A DNA stretch of 64,000 nucleotides from Chamaecrista fasciculata (taxonomy: Eukaryota > Streptophyta > Magnoliopsida > Fabales > Fabaceae), in assembly GCA_003254925.1 (NCBI GenBank), contig QANZ01047295.1, positions 49,631 through 113,630 on the forward strand, in the 5' to 3' direction. A program made the position numbers and the translations under genes. Below are positions 11,484 through 22,076 of the stretch, piece after piece. The notes under the pieces were generated by a model. The model had not been told where the DNA came from and ran no database searches. It worked only from the letters and a program-made list of their open reading frames with translations. Within the stretch, counting starts at the first letter, position 1; each line of letters starts with the position of its first letter.

Positions 11484-14400
11484 TCATAAAGATATTGCAG
11501 TGTTCTCTGTTGCCAACTTTATTCTGCTAATAAAATCATCGATGGACATGGTTCCGAGCTCTCCACCGAACCTTGATCGCACCGTAACTGTTTGTGTTTC
11601 GACTTCCTTCTGACCAACAACTGCCATCAATGGAATCCTCTGTTTCTCTGCATTTCTTATGAGCTTCGGCAAGCGCTCTCCGTGGCAAACTTCGGCTCGA
11701 ATACCATTTGCTTTCAGTTTGACAGTCACGTCATTGCAGTATTCAAGCTGCGTGAAGATACAAATATACCTTTTTAGTCTATATATAGGCCATGTATAGT
11801 TTCTCTTCTCACAAAAGTAAGAGTATCTATCAGGTAAATAATGAAATGATGAGTGATGATAACATCCATCAGGTACATAATGAATTAATTGTTTTCTCAG
11901 CTTTTCCTTTATGTGTAATTATCCCCATTAATAAATGCTTTACCATTTACGTAATGTAAAGGGCCTTCTAATTCTATATATATAATGAGGCAACCCTCTC
12001 CCTTTGAGAGCTCTTTTAGAGTGAGTTATGCCTTTCTACATGGTATCAGAGCCAGGTTTGGCATGTGGGATGGATGAGCTTTACTATGGGCTGCCCTGGG
12101 AATAACCTGTTGGCTTCACGCTCTTAATGTCGAGCGTAAGGGGGGCGTGTTGAAGTCCCACATTGTTTGGTTAAAGGGCCTTCTAATTCTATATATATAA
12201 TGAGGCAACCCTCTCCCTTTGAGAGCTCTTTTGGGGTGAGTTAAGCCTTTCTACAGATTCAAACACTGTAAAATATATAACATCCAGTGAGAATTTACAA
12301 ATTGAAAGTCATGGGATTTGAACTTGTCAAAATTATATGAATGTGTGGGCTTAAACATGATGCTTTTGCCAATGTAAAATACATAGTTATCAATACTTAA
12401 ATGTCCTTTAAATTGTGAACTTGTTTCACGTAAAAACTGAGTTATACAATGATGCTTTAATCATTTTCATCTTAAATAAAAAACAGGCACAATGATCTTT
12501 TTTGGCTTTGAAAAAAGGTTGTTTTTACAATCAAATTTATCTCTAATGTTTATGAAAAGTTTTAATGTCATTCTAAAAGCTAAAGGTGCTAATGTCACTT
12601 ACACCAGTGATAAAAAAAAAAATTCTCATTTGTCGATTACTTGGCAGAACTAACTTCAATAGTTGACCTAATTTCATTATTCAAGTGCAAAACTAGCTTA
12701 TTTCTCCGTCTCTTTTATTAAAGATGATACTGTTATCTCTCTACAGTCAGAATATGTTAATTTTGCACTTAGGACTATAGGGCCAGATTTTAGAAATCCA
12801 CCAAACAATTTTCTTGTGCAGATACATCTTCAAATAGCTAAAAGCTAAATTACCTGGGTGTCGGTAACTGGTAAAACTCGTGCTTGCACTGGAGAAAGCC
12901 ATAATGGAAAATCGCCAGCATAATGCTCTATGAGAACTCCGAAGAATCTTTCCAATGATCCAAGAACAGCTCTATGGATCAATATAGGTCGCTTTTTTTC
13001 AGTGTTTGAGTCAACATAAGTTATGTCAAAACGCTGTGGTAAATTAAAGTCAACCTGCAAAGTCAGAGAGAGAAGACAAACATTTAAGCAAATAGTTTCT
13101 TGTCATTTATTGGTCTAACTCTAAAATTCAGTTACCACCAGAGGATTCTGCAAATTTTCTAATCGGTTAATTTTGAGAACCAACATCTACAGAACTATGG
13201 CAACACTCAGGCCAGGAATACCTGTATGGTTGAACATTGCCACTTCCTACCAAGAGCATCCTCAATCTTGATATCAATCTTAGGCCCATAAAATGCACCT
13301 CCTCCTTCATCAATTTGATAGGACCACCCTTTATTATCCAAAGCATCTTTCAAAGCACAAGTAGCCTTTTCCCATATATCATCATCTCCAACCGATTTCT
13401 CAGGTCTTGTAGATAAATTTACTTCATACTTGTCAAAACCAAATTGCAGCAATATTTCTTCTGTAAGATCTAATACACCTTTGATTTCATCTTTAATCTG
13501 GTCTTCTAAACAAAAGATGTGTGCATCATCCTGCACAAATGATCTTGAGGTCAAACAAGAGCTATCTATCAGAATGCTTTTTGCAAAATAAACTTGGAAA
13601 TAAAATGCAGCCGCACCTAAAATGCACATATCAATTGTATCACATGCTATATACAATTTGTTTTTAGAATGTCTAATAAGTACAATCAACATTGAGAATC
13701 AATATTAAAATCATTTGGGAACTTGCAAAGTTCTAAAGAATATCTAAAATATGGTAAAATATACAATAATTAACTTTTGAGCCTGACAACAGCATACCTG
13801 TGTGAAACCTCTAACACGGAAAAGACCATGTAAGCTTCCAGATAACTCATATCTATAAACAGTCCCCAATTCTGCTACCCTAATAGGAAACTCTCGATAT
13901 GAATGAAGCTTCCTTTTGTATATCAAAATATGATAAGGGCAATTCATTGGCCGAAGTTGATAGAGTTCATCTTCAATATTCATCTGATCATACATATTCT
14001 CTCTGTAAAAGTCTAAATGGCCACTGATCTTCCAAAGTTCTGCTTTTGCCACATGTGGTGTGTACAACAGATCATAACCACGCTCCAAGTGTATTCTTTT
14101 CCATAAATCTTCAATTATGTGTCTCACAGTAGCTCCCTTAGGGTGCCAAAAAACTAAACCCCCGCCAGCGTCATCCTGCAAAATTTAAAAGGGTTCAATA
14201 ACATCAGGCAAAAGAATTCTCATCATGCAAATAAATATCTATCAAAAAGTTGAAAAACCTATAAGTGATAACATTCATCAACACAATCAAAATAATATGC
14301 AAATTAATTAATACAGGAACAAGTTATTTTAAAATCATTAATACCTGTATAGAAAACAAATCAAGATCTTGGCCCAGGCGCCTATGATCCCGACGCTTTG

Positions 14401-14598
14401 CTTCCTCTTTGAAGTGAAGGTATGCTTTCAACTGCTCTTCATTTTCCCATGCAGTACCATAGATTCTTTGCAACATTGGTTTCTTTTCATCTCCTCTCCA
14501 ATATGCACCAGCAACAGATTCAAGTTCAACAGCCTTTCTGTTAATATTTCCAGTAGTTTCAACATGTGGTCCAGCACAAAGGTCCCACCATTCATTGC
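11484..14598 (-). CDS. Threonyl-tRNA synthetase, organellar type (C-terminal five exons; 5' part not found)
   Basis: Exons on the minus strand: 14598-14345, 14175-13798, 13530-13222, 13054-12854 and 11747-11484. All have GT-AG borders and compatible phases, and together give 467 residues. The first visible exon carries the second additional domain ([32 protein letters not shown]). The class II catalytic core follows: RPMNCPYH (motif 1/2 region with a zinc-binding Cys/His), [26 protein letters not shown], and motif 3 ([20 protein letters not shown]). The last exon is the anticodon-binding domain ([34 protein letters not shown]). It charges tRNA-Thr, in plants' chloroplast/mitochondrial form by resemblance to Arabidopsis EMB2761. 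No TGS or N-terminal exons were recognised up to 18 kb, so the copy is either 5'-truncated or split by a very long, transposon-filled intron. The last intron holds a TRIM. Visible exons have no stops or frameshifts. Confidence 0.9.
11956..12255 (+). mobile_element. TRIM retrotransposon in the last intron of the ThrRS gene
   Basis: A 108-bp 3' LTR (12148-12255, TGTTGAAGTCCCACATTG...TTTCTACA) is preceded by a G-rich polypurine tract (about 12138-12145). The 5' LTR (11956-12040) lacks its first part but is otherwise nearly identical. Right after it lies TGGTATCAGAGC (12041-12052), the primer-binding site complementary to initiator tRNA-Met. The internal region is only about 107 bp and non-coding, as expected of a terminal-repeat retrotransposon in miniature. 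A second, more diverged member is at 34347-34669. Confidence 0.85.
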
Positions 14599-16398
14599 CT
14601 TAAATGAAAAGGAATAGAAGGTGAGATAACTAACAGATGGAAGCTCCTCGAACAATTAACTTCTCTCTTAATGTCATTTGATGCCTGAATACTGAATAGC
14701 ACTCTTCCCCAGAACATTCTGGCCTCTCCATTTAGGTCTATTTGACAGTCCCAATTTTAAACACACTACATTGTCTACTGTCAATCTGCTAAAGTATGTT
14801 AATTTGTTAAGCTAAATATGAAATAGAAGTTCAAATTTCAAAGTACAAGTGGCCAAATATAACAACCCCCCATGCAAGAAATAAAAATACAAAAAGGAAT
14901 GCAAGACCACACAACATCTAATACTCGATTCTATCACAAAAATCCCATTCTAAGGCCATATAGCAAAACCTTAAAGAAACAAAATCCATCAATCATTTTT
15001 AAAAGAAAAAAAGTTTGTAGAGAACATACGCCAGTGTGGGTTGATTCCAAAAACAAACTTGAAAAGACAGTGATCTTATAGAAATAATGCTCTCCAACGA
15101 TTTGTTTATGAGAAAATCTAAAGTTTTCCACAATGAAATTTCAGTATACGAAGATTGCAATGGGGTTCACAGTTTTAACATAAACAGTTTGAATTCATTT
15201 CTGTATTTGCTTTCAGAAAAGTCAGTCTTCACACTATAAATTAAAATAATATGCCAAGGTTAATATTTTAGAATCAAATCAAATTCATAAAAATGTAGTG
15301 AGTATAAAGCCCAAACTTGGACACTCCCAAGATGACCTATCAATCAGCTTTCAAGAACTGGAATCACTAAGTACTCTAAACAATGAAAAGCTCTATTTTG
15401 ACTCAATTTCATCCTTCAGAAAATAGCAGAATAAGACTATATAATCTTTTGTGAGTAAATATTCTATGGGGTTTAAACAATATCAAGCTTTCAAATAGTA
15501 TATAAGAAAAATAAATCTTTGAAGGAACCAATTGATACTGAAGTCATATTTGGAGGACCAAAATCAGGTTTCACTTGAATGAATCAACATGGTTCATCTT
15601 TGAAATCCAAGATTTAAAGAAAAAAAAAAAAAGCAATTAAGAGAGATGCTTGTCAATGTTGTGATTTGTAAACACCATAAATATTTGATTATTCAAGGAT
15701 GACATGTATGGATTTTAAACGCTTCAAGAGCCCAACTTGTATAAAATCATCAACATCAAATGTAAAATTGCAAGTTTGGAGGCTTTGGTTCAATAATTTC
15801 ACAAATAATCACAACATAGAATTCCAAAAACATGTGGTAGCTACATCTATATTTTGAATTTCAACAAAACCATTAACCCTTCGAATGTTATGTGATACAT
15901 TTGCATTCAAATAGATATATGCTGATCCTCTTACTAAAAGCACTAGCACCTATGATTGTTACTGCAAAAGGCAGAATAACCATAGATCAATTGTAAGCCC
16001 TTCTTATAATGGTCAATTTGTATTTTTCCAAAGTTCGGACAGACTAAGAAACAGCACACTTGGGCGCATATTGCACAGGCAAACTGTTAATAGACCATTT
16101 AGCAACCAATAAACCCTAATTCTATTTTCCCCCCTTTTTCTTAACAATAAACTCTACTTTTTTTTTTTTTATTTCGAGTGAGAAGAAGCATCAAGAATGC
16201 ATAAGTTAAAACAAATACCGATTCAGGTGAAGAAATTGTTCTTTAGATTTCCAAATGATCAATGTTCATTACAGGTGATGATTAAAGATTTTCAAGTGCA
16301 GAGGCATTAGAGTAGAGAAACAGAGACAAGCTTCAGGAAAGAAAATAGATTTTAGGTAGTTCATAAACAAGGCATCGGAATTAATTCAGTCACTTCAC
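14599..16398. other. Non-coding stretch upstream of the visible ThrRS exons
   Basis: Searched on the minus strand for the missing ThrRS exons (TGS domain, HxxxH editing motif): none recognised. No open frame with recognisable homology was found on either strand. It may be intron sequence or element DNA connected with the CACTA terminus at 17085. Confidence 0.4.
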
Positions 16399-16503
16399 CT
16401 TATAGACAGAGCCAAAACCGCCTTCCCCGAGCTTGTCTGTGGAGTGAAAACCCCGAGTCGCTGCTATTAATTCACTGTATGTGAACACACGAAACCCAAC
16501 CAT
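16399..16503 (-). pseudogene. Isolated exon of a receptor-like serine/threonine kinase
   Basis: 35 codons beginning at an ATG (16503): FTYSELIAATRGFHSTDKLG followed by EGGFGSVYK. This is the pre-kinase segment and the glycine-rich ATP-binding loop (GxGxFG) of plant receptor-like kinases. It ends exactly at a consensus splice donor (K|GTGAAGTG). No further kinase exons were found downstream (16398 to 14600) or upstream. It is therefore a gene fragment. Its position about 0.6 kb inside a CACTA end suggests capture by a transposon, but that is inference. Confidence 0.65.
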
Positions 16504-16541
16504 ATAGAACATCAATCAGCAAAGAATGACCGTGGCTTTGA

Positions 16542-16707
16542 TTGCTGCTCGCCGGCGACGGGCTCCAACGGTGATAGACGGCGACGACGGATTCTTTGGT
16601 GTTCGTAGGCGGAGGATGGAGAGAAATGGAGGAAGGATCGGAGGGGAACTTGGAGTAACAAAAATGAGAGGCTTGGGTTGCTGCTCGCCGGCGACGGGCT
16701 CCAACGG
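16542..16707. repeat. Short-period duplication in a GC-rich segment
   Basis: A 30-base string (16542-16571) recurs exactly at 16678-16707, offset 136. The intervening sequence is partly similar. The block is much more GC-rich than its surroundings and reads openly on both strands, which suggests a gene-derived fragment, though no family is recognised. Confidence 0.6.
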
Positions 16708-16909
16708 CGGCTACGGACTCTGGTGGTCGTAGGTGGTTGTGGCATCTGGAGGTTGGAGAGGAACGAAGGAAGAGGTGGAACTTGGAGTTGGAAAAATAAA
16801 AACCCTAAAGAGGAATAATGAAATTGGTAAAGGAGGGAGAAAAAAATGAAAATTAAAATGAAAGAATGGGAATATGCCAAAAATTAGCGCCTTCTTTCAT
16901 TTTTGGCAC

Positions 16910-17085
16910 GGGATTATTTTGTGACGGATAAAGTCTGTCTTAAAAATCTGTCACAAATAGAGTGATAGATCTAAAAACTTAAAAACAACTTTTGTGACGG
17001 ATTTTGTGATGAATTTGGGATGGATTTGTGACGGAACGTTATTCGTCACAAATTTCCGTCACAGAATGGCTGTTCTCTTGTAGTG
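16910..17085 (-). mobile_element. Terminus of a CACTA (En/Spm-type) transposon with subterminal repeats
   Basis: On the minus strand the sequence starts CACTACAAGAGAACAGCC at 17085. Multiple copies of TGTGACGGA/TCCGTCACA and close variants follow in both orientations between 16918 and 17068. A CACTA start, a CAAGA terminal repeat and dense subterminal repeats are diagnostic of this superfamily. The opposite terminus was not located between 9.8 and 16.9 kb, so the element may be truncated or its other end degraded. The 3-bp duplication cannot be checked. Confidence 0.8.
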
Positions 17086-17213
17086 ACAATGCACTACTCA
17101 ATTGAGCTTAAGCAACCAAAGAAAAAGTTAAGAAGGAAAAGCATATTATCCAAAATAAGAAATAATTTGAGTGATATTCACGCTTTGTCACTTGATGGTC
17201 TTTTGAAGCCTCA

Positions 17214-17555
17214 TTAGAAAATACATTGGGACAATGTTTTTTTTTGGTAAAGAAGAAAAGTTAGACAAGCATATGAAAAAGAATGACGATCACGACTTCT
17301 GCAATGGTCCCTAAATGCTTGCTTTGATTGCAATCTCTTAAGATAGTTGACATATGTGTTTCCTTGATATCTCTGCAAGAACAAATTTAAGAACACAGGA
17401 AATTACATTAAAGTATACGTGATAGATTCATAATTAGTGTAGGAGAGAAAGCTTAGAGAAACTGATATCAAGGGAAGGCTGACCTTTCCAGCAAAGAAAT
17501 TAGGGATGATTCGGCAATAGCAGATTTTAGCAGATTCAAGATAACCAATTAAGTT
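17214..17555 (-). other. Two possible short spliced exons, product not recognised
   Basis: On the minus strand an open segment ending [21 protein letters not shown] stops at a donor (AAG|GTCAGC, 17483). An acceptor (TTGCAG, 17373) then opens RYQGNTYVNYLKRLQ and SKQAFRDHCRSRDRHSF in a compatible phase. The residue composition looks protein-like. There is no assignable family, and no start or flanking exons were found. It could be a captured fragment, because it lies just outside the CACTA end. Confidence 0.25.
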
Positions 17556-18254
17556 TCAAGTGACGTGTGGGGAGAGGCACTATGAACTTGAATGCATTCA
17601 AAGGAAATCAAACCATATCTTTCAATTGGAAAAACCGCTTCTAAATATTCTTTTCGATTATAAACGATTCCATGGTCCATTGCGATATATAAAAAACGAT
17701 CAATTTGAAACTCCTGTGAGAAATGATTAATAATTGATTAATTAAATAATAAAATGAATAAAATGTTTATTTTTTATTATGGATTTCCATTTTATCAATT
17801 ACTATTATAAATAAAATATATAATACATTATTAAATTAAAATTTTATTTATTCATTTTCAAATAAATTAAATAAAATTGAATTTAAAAATAATGGAAGGA
17901 CCTCGTTCAAGAGAACAATATACAAGTAGGAAACGTTATCCAATTGTTGATGATGCAGCATACTAACCATGGTCGAACATATTCTATTCAAGTTATCAAT
18001 TACAATGACAACCATACAAAGAATTGTTTTCTTGTTCTTTTTGGTAAAATTCTTTGTCCTATCTAGGGTTTTACATTATATTGCACAAGTAAGTTTTATC
18101 TTTTACATTATATTGGTAAAATATGGCAGGAAGGAAAGAGTTTGAAATGGAAATGAGAAGATGTGACATTAAACGATTTTTATTGTTTCCAAGGGAAAGG
18201 CTGGGCCTTATTCGACCCCCAAATCTTTCCGGTAGTACATTTGAATTTAATGTC

Positions 18255-18269
18255 AAATGCGATGGCACG
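18255..18269. repeat. Target-site duplication, left copy, of the small LINE
   Basis: AAATGCGATGGCACG recurs exactly at 18590-18604, after the poly(A) tail. Confidence 0.88.
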
Positions 18270-18589
18270 GCTGTTAATCTTGTCAAGCATGGCTGTGCAA
18301 CCTCACATCAGCACTATAACTTGATTCAGAGCATCCAGTCTCTTTGTGATAAACCTTGGCAGGTTCATATTTCTCACACTTTTAGGGAGGGAAACAGAGT
18401 GGCCGACGCTTTGGCAAATGAGGGAGTCACTAGTGGGTTATCGACTTGCGTTCTCAACCGTCCGCCGGACTGTTGCCTGGATCTGATCAGAGACGACACA
18501 AGTGGGGCTTCTTTGCCCAGACTTGTGCCTTTCATTTCTTAGTTTTCCTTTGTTTTTTCGTGTTCTTTCCACTTCCATTCAAAAAAAAA
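18270..18589 (+). mobile_element. 5'-truncated LINE fragment (RNase H end, 3' UTR, poly(A))
   Basis: The fragment encodes the last part of an RNase H domain in frame with the upstream B3 remnant: ISHTFREGNRVADALANEG, then DDTSGASLPRLVP and a stop. It is clearly related to, but not the same family as, the end of the large LINE (HTHREGNRTADSIAN; DDLTGVALPRLVP). A run of A closes it at 18581-18589. The flanking 15-bp duplication shows a single target-primed insertion that was truncated at its 5' end. Confidence 0.9.
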
Positions 18590-18604
18590 AAATGCGATGG
18601 CACG
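18590..18604. repeat. Target-site duplication, right copy, of the small LINE
   Basis: Exact copy of 18255-18269. Confidence 0.88.
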
Positions 18605-18886
18605 AGGAATCTATACAAGTTTCAATGTACAGACGAAAGAGGAAGCAATGGATGGATATTGTTCGTGACCATAATCTACAAGTTGGAGATGTAATTGAAT
18701 TCCATGTGGAACGTCACGAGGGAGACAGACCACAACATGTTTCCATTATAGTTCGTAAACGCTAGCTAGCTAGCATGTTTACCTATTTCCCAATAAGTAT
18801 TTCTTTCTTCTTCAAATCAATGTATTCGTCAAAGAAGCCTTATTCTAACTGAATTACGATTGTGATATAACAAAATCTAATATTTC

Positions 18887-18929
18887 GTGGTGGTGGTGGT
18901 GGTGGTGGTGGTGGTGGTGGTGGTGGTGG
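18887..18929. repeat. (GGT)n microsatellite
   Basis: About 14 uninterrupted GGT/TGG units. The array is probably length-variable. Confidence 0.95.
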
Positions 18930-18957
18930 AATTAGGATTTAGGGACCAAATTGCAAG

Positions 18958-19440
18958 ATAGTGGTTTTTTAGGGGGATTAGGATTTAGGGTTTAGGATTT
19001 TAGGGTTTAGAGTTTTAGGATTTTAGGGTTTAGGATTTAGGATTTTCGAGTTTAGGGTTTTAGGATTTTAGGGTTTAGGGTTTTTAATATTTTATAGGAT
19101 TAAATTGGAATGTTTGGAAGAGTTTTGGGACACTTTACAATTTTATTTTGAGGATTTGGGACTAAAATGAATGAAGATGATGAAAAGAGGGGGAATTGAG
19201 AATAATAGGATAAGAATGGGTGAGGGACCTAATTACTCAAACTGGATTTTTTTAGGGTTTAGGGTTTAGGGTTTAGAGTTTGAGGTTTATGTTTTAGGGT
19301 TTTTAATACTTTTAAGGACTAAATTGGAATTTTTGGAAGAGTTTTGGGACACTTTACAATTTTATGTTGAGGATTTGAGACTAAAATGAATGAAGATGAT
19401 GAAAAAGAGGGGGAATTGAAAATAATGGATAAAAATTGAA
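18958..19440. repeat. Degenerate telomere-type (TTTAGGG-like) repeats within a 219-bp tandem duplication
   Basis: Two blocks (18970-19087 and 19252-19305) are made almost wholly of GGTTTAGG/GGATTTTAGGG variants of the plant telomere heptamer. Each block is followed by the same roughly 135-bp sequence ('ttttaata...', 'agttttgggacactttac', 'gaatgaagatgatgaaaa'). These start at 19082 and 19301, an offset of 219, with about 90% identity by eye. It is non-coding. Confidence 0.75.
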
Positions 19441-19555
19441 CTCAGGGACCAATTTGAAGATGACACAAATTTCTTTTTTTTTCTTAAGTAATAATGATTA
19501 TGTGGCAAAATCCTATATAGTTGGCATTTTTTTTTTTTTCAGTTTTACAACTGCT

Positions 19556-19578
19556 ACGTGGCACTTAACGTGCCACGT
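19556..19578. repeat. Short hairpin around an ACGTG core
   Basis: Nine-base arms ACGTGGCAC / GTGCCACGT are separated by TTAAC. The arms contain ACGTGG, the G-box-like core, in opposite orientations. The hairpin lies inside repeated non-coding sequence; no function is inferred. Confidence 0.6.
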
Positions 19579-19759
19579 CATCAGTTAACGTGACACATCA
19601 CGTTTTTTGAAATGTCCACTTGACAGAAGGACCAATTTAAGTAACGATCGTAAAATTCGGGGACATATTGATTTTTTTCGTTAATCTGGGGACCAATCTG
19701 ATAGCGCCTCAATAATCTAGGGACCTGAATGGTAGTTTGCTCGTTTTTCTGAAGCTAAC

Positions 19760-20600
19760 AATACTTTTTAGCTTCTTATGGGCCTGAGGCCCAACTATGT
19801 GATGGGCTAATCCTGGGCCTTTGACACTGGTACTCGAAAGAGATACATTGCTAAAACAATTTAGTTTTTAATCGTTAGATTTAATTTTTTCAGTTTTGAG
19901 ATATTTGTAATGTTTTCTTAATTTATAAAATACAAATTTCGAGAATAAAAAAAGTTAGATCTAACGGTTGAAAAATAGAGTGCTTTAGCAATTGAGCTTT
20001 TTATAGATTTTTTCCTGAAAAAAATATGGTAATGTTGGAGTAAAAAGATTAATTTCATCCTGAGTATGAATTATGTAAAAATAAAAATATGTGATAAATA
20101 AAATTCAACTTATAATTATGGGTTTGGAGCTGAAATGATACAAAGTGTTACTCTAAACATTATGGGTCAGAATGTTAGACTATGATATAATGTTTACTTT
20201 TGGTGTAGGTTTTGAGCCAATAAAATTATGATACATAACCTGAATTTTTAAAATTAGGATGGAGCCCATGATGTGCACCATTATGTGTGGAATTGAAAAA
20301 TATGGCAGTTACCGAATTATATGTAGTTTATCCATGATTCACATTTTTTTTATCTGTAATATTTAAAATAAAAAGATAATAGCCAAAAAGAAGATAAGAG
20401 TTTTAATTCATATTCCTAAAATTAAAGATTTAAATTATTTGACAATATAACCAATAAGATTAAAGATTCTCAAAGATATAGAATCACATTCCTAGAAAAA
20501 GAAAAGAACCAAGAACATGTAGAATCCAAACAAAAAAATTATTTGAGCATTTGTGGTCTTCTTCGATCCACGTAATAAACTATCATCTACTTATTTTAAA
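19760..20600. other. Non-coding stretch
   Basis: AT-rich, without a protein-like frame. A single arm resembling FB2 begins at about 20605 ('ggcaaaagaccctttcgtg', 'cagttatgcccctaa') and stops at the next element. Confidence 0.4.
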
Positions 20601-20735
20601 ATTGAGGCAAAAGACCCTTTCGTGCTCTTAACATTTGAAGTCAGTTTCAGTTATGCCCCTAACGTTTGTTTTGTGTCAGTTATGCCCCTAATGTGAAACT
20701 TTGTGTCAATTATACCCTAACTTCAATTTTTATTA

Positions 20736-21137
20736 GGCTAAAGTCCTATTTTGGTCCCTCAAGTTTGCTCAAAGTTTCGTTTTGAACCCTCAAGTCTCTG
20801 GTGAGCTTTCCGGCGAGATACATCGCGGCCTAGACAACTACGAAAACTCCTATTCCAAGGTTTTTTGACCTCTTGAGTTCAATGACGACCTCCATTTTGC
20901 GAAAAAAATGACTGGCAAGCCACCGAAAAAGTACATAGTCTTTGAAAATCATATTTCAGTCATTTCTTCGCAAAATGAAGGCCACCATTGAACTGGGGAG
21001 GTCAAAAAACATTGGATTAGGAGTTTTCGTAGTCGTCGAGGCCGCCGTGTATCTTGCCGGAAAGTTCGCCGGAGACTTGAGGGACCAAAACGGAACTTTG
21101 AACAAACTTGAGAGACCATAGAATTAATTTTTATGAC
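20736..21137. mobile_element. Inverted-repeat element FB4
   Basis: The left arm (GGCTAAAGTCCTATTTTGG, then 'ccctcaagtttgctcaaag', 'tttccggcgagatacat', 'gaaaactcctattccaa') is mirrored by the right arm ('ggattaggagttttcgtag', 'gtatcttgccggaaagtt', 'aactttgaacaaacttgag'). Arms of about 190 bp have almost no spacer at 20930. It is non-coding. The GC-rich inner arm may be gene-derived. It lies directly against the partial FB2-like arm at 20605-20735. Confidence 0.75.
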
Positions 21138-21499
21138 TTTAATATGACAAATCATAGAAAATAATAACACATATAGCATATATTATGTATAGATATTCTA
21201 ATTCTTAAATTTTTCATCAAAATTTATGGATTTTTAATTATTTATATATATAAATATGTGTCGTGACGTGTCGTGTAATCTTAAGAATTTAATGTGTCGG
21301 TGTAACCGTGTCGTGTCCCGTGTCTATGTCACTGTCCATGCTTCGTAGGCTTTAGAAATTTAAAATAATATAGTATTTGACATTTTTAGGATGCATTGTT
21401 TTAAATATTAAATAATGCTTTGTTGTAGTTGTATCATCATTCAAAGATGCTTTGTTTGTTAGGCCACTGTTGTAGTTGTAATTTATTAATTTATAAAGA

Positions 21500-21993
21500 C
21501 CAAAGTGCAAATTTGGTCCAATAATTTTGCTCCAGTTCTCAAATCAGTCTTATATCTTTTTTTTGTCTCGAATTTGGTCCTGTATCTTTGCTCCAGGTCC
21601 CAAATCAGTCCTATATCTTTTTTTTCCCAGTTTGGTCCCATATGTTTTGAAAACCTCCCACTGTTAGTCCTCTATCTATTTTAAATTATAGTTTAGTCTT
21701 GAAAACTTCAAGTCCCTTTCACTTTAATCCCTGACTATCAAAATGAAAGTGAAAGAGCATCCATGAAGATTCTCAAACCTTACATCTTGGTCCCTAATCC
21801 ATGAATTCTTCATGATATGGAATAAAAATGAAAAAACAGCACAAATTAAAAAAAATGATAGAGTGACCAAAACCAAAAACGCAAAAAATTTAAAACTCAC
21901 CGGAAAATGTCCCAAACTCGCCGAAAAACGTACAGATATCGCCGAGAAACTCAAGAACTCATCCAAGAACCCTAATCCTCACTGAAATCTCAC
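21500..21993. mobile_element. Single arm of an FB1-type element (FB5)
   Basis: It matches the left half of FB1 (1141-1500) in order and orientation: 'gaccaaagtgcaaatttgg', 'tttgctccaggtcccaaat', 'tagtccctgactatc', 'cgccgagaaactcaagaact', 'atcctcactgaaatctcact'. The opposite arm is missing; the similarity stops at 'aaataatagccc' next to the hAT element region. Confidence 0.65.
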
Positions 21994-22076
21994 TCAAATA
22001 ATAGCCCATTACAAATAACAAAACAAGCAATTAGCAAAACTAGCAATTAATCCATTTAGTCAATTAACAAATCATC

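Larger units (their letters stand above)
18123..18764 (+). pseudogene. B3-domain gene remnant interrupted by a LINE fragment
   Basis: The upstream part (MAGRKEFEMEMRRCDIKRFL, then LFPRERLGLIRPPNLSGSTF) and the downstream part (W-DIVRDHNLQVGDVIEFHV, then ERHEGDRPQHVSIIVRKR and stop TAG at 18762-18764) look like two halves of a B3-type DNA-binding domain. The LQVGDVIEF string is the usual C-terminal strand/loop of plant B3/REM proteins. The halves are separated by 320 bp of LINE 3' end (18270-18589) flanked by a 15-bp duplication. Even without the insertion, a frame change is needed near 18650 ('caatggatgg'). B3 identity rests on short motifs only. Confidence 0.6.

Noticed and set aside
14762..14790. 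Other terminus of the CACTA element (CACTACATTG)
   Set aside because: Only the first seven bases agree with the CACTACAAGAGAA terminus and there are no subterminal TGTGACGGA repeats beside it.
16512..16880. 122-codon minus-strand frame
   Set aside because: GC-rich duplicated segment, open in several frames at once, with no conserved motif; kept only as a repeat/gene-fragment note.
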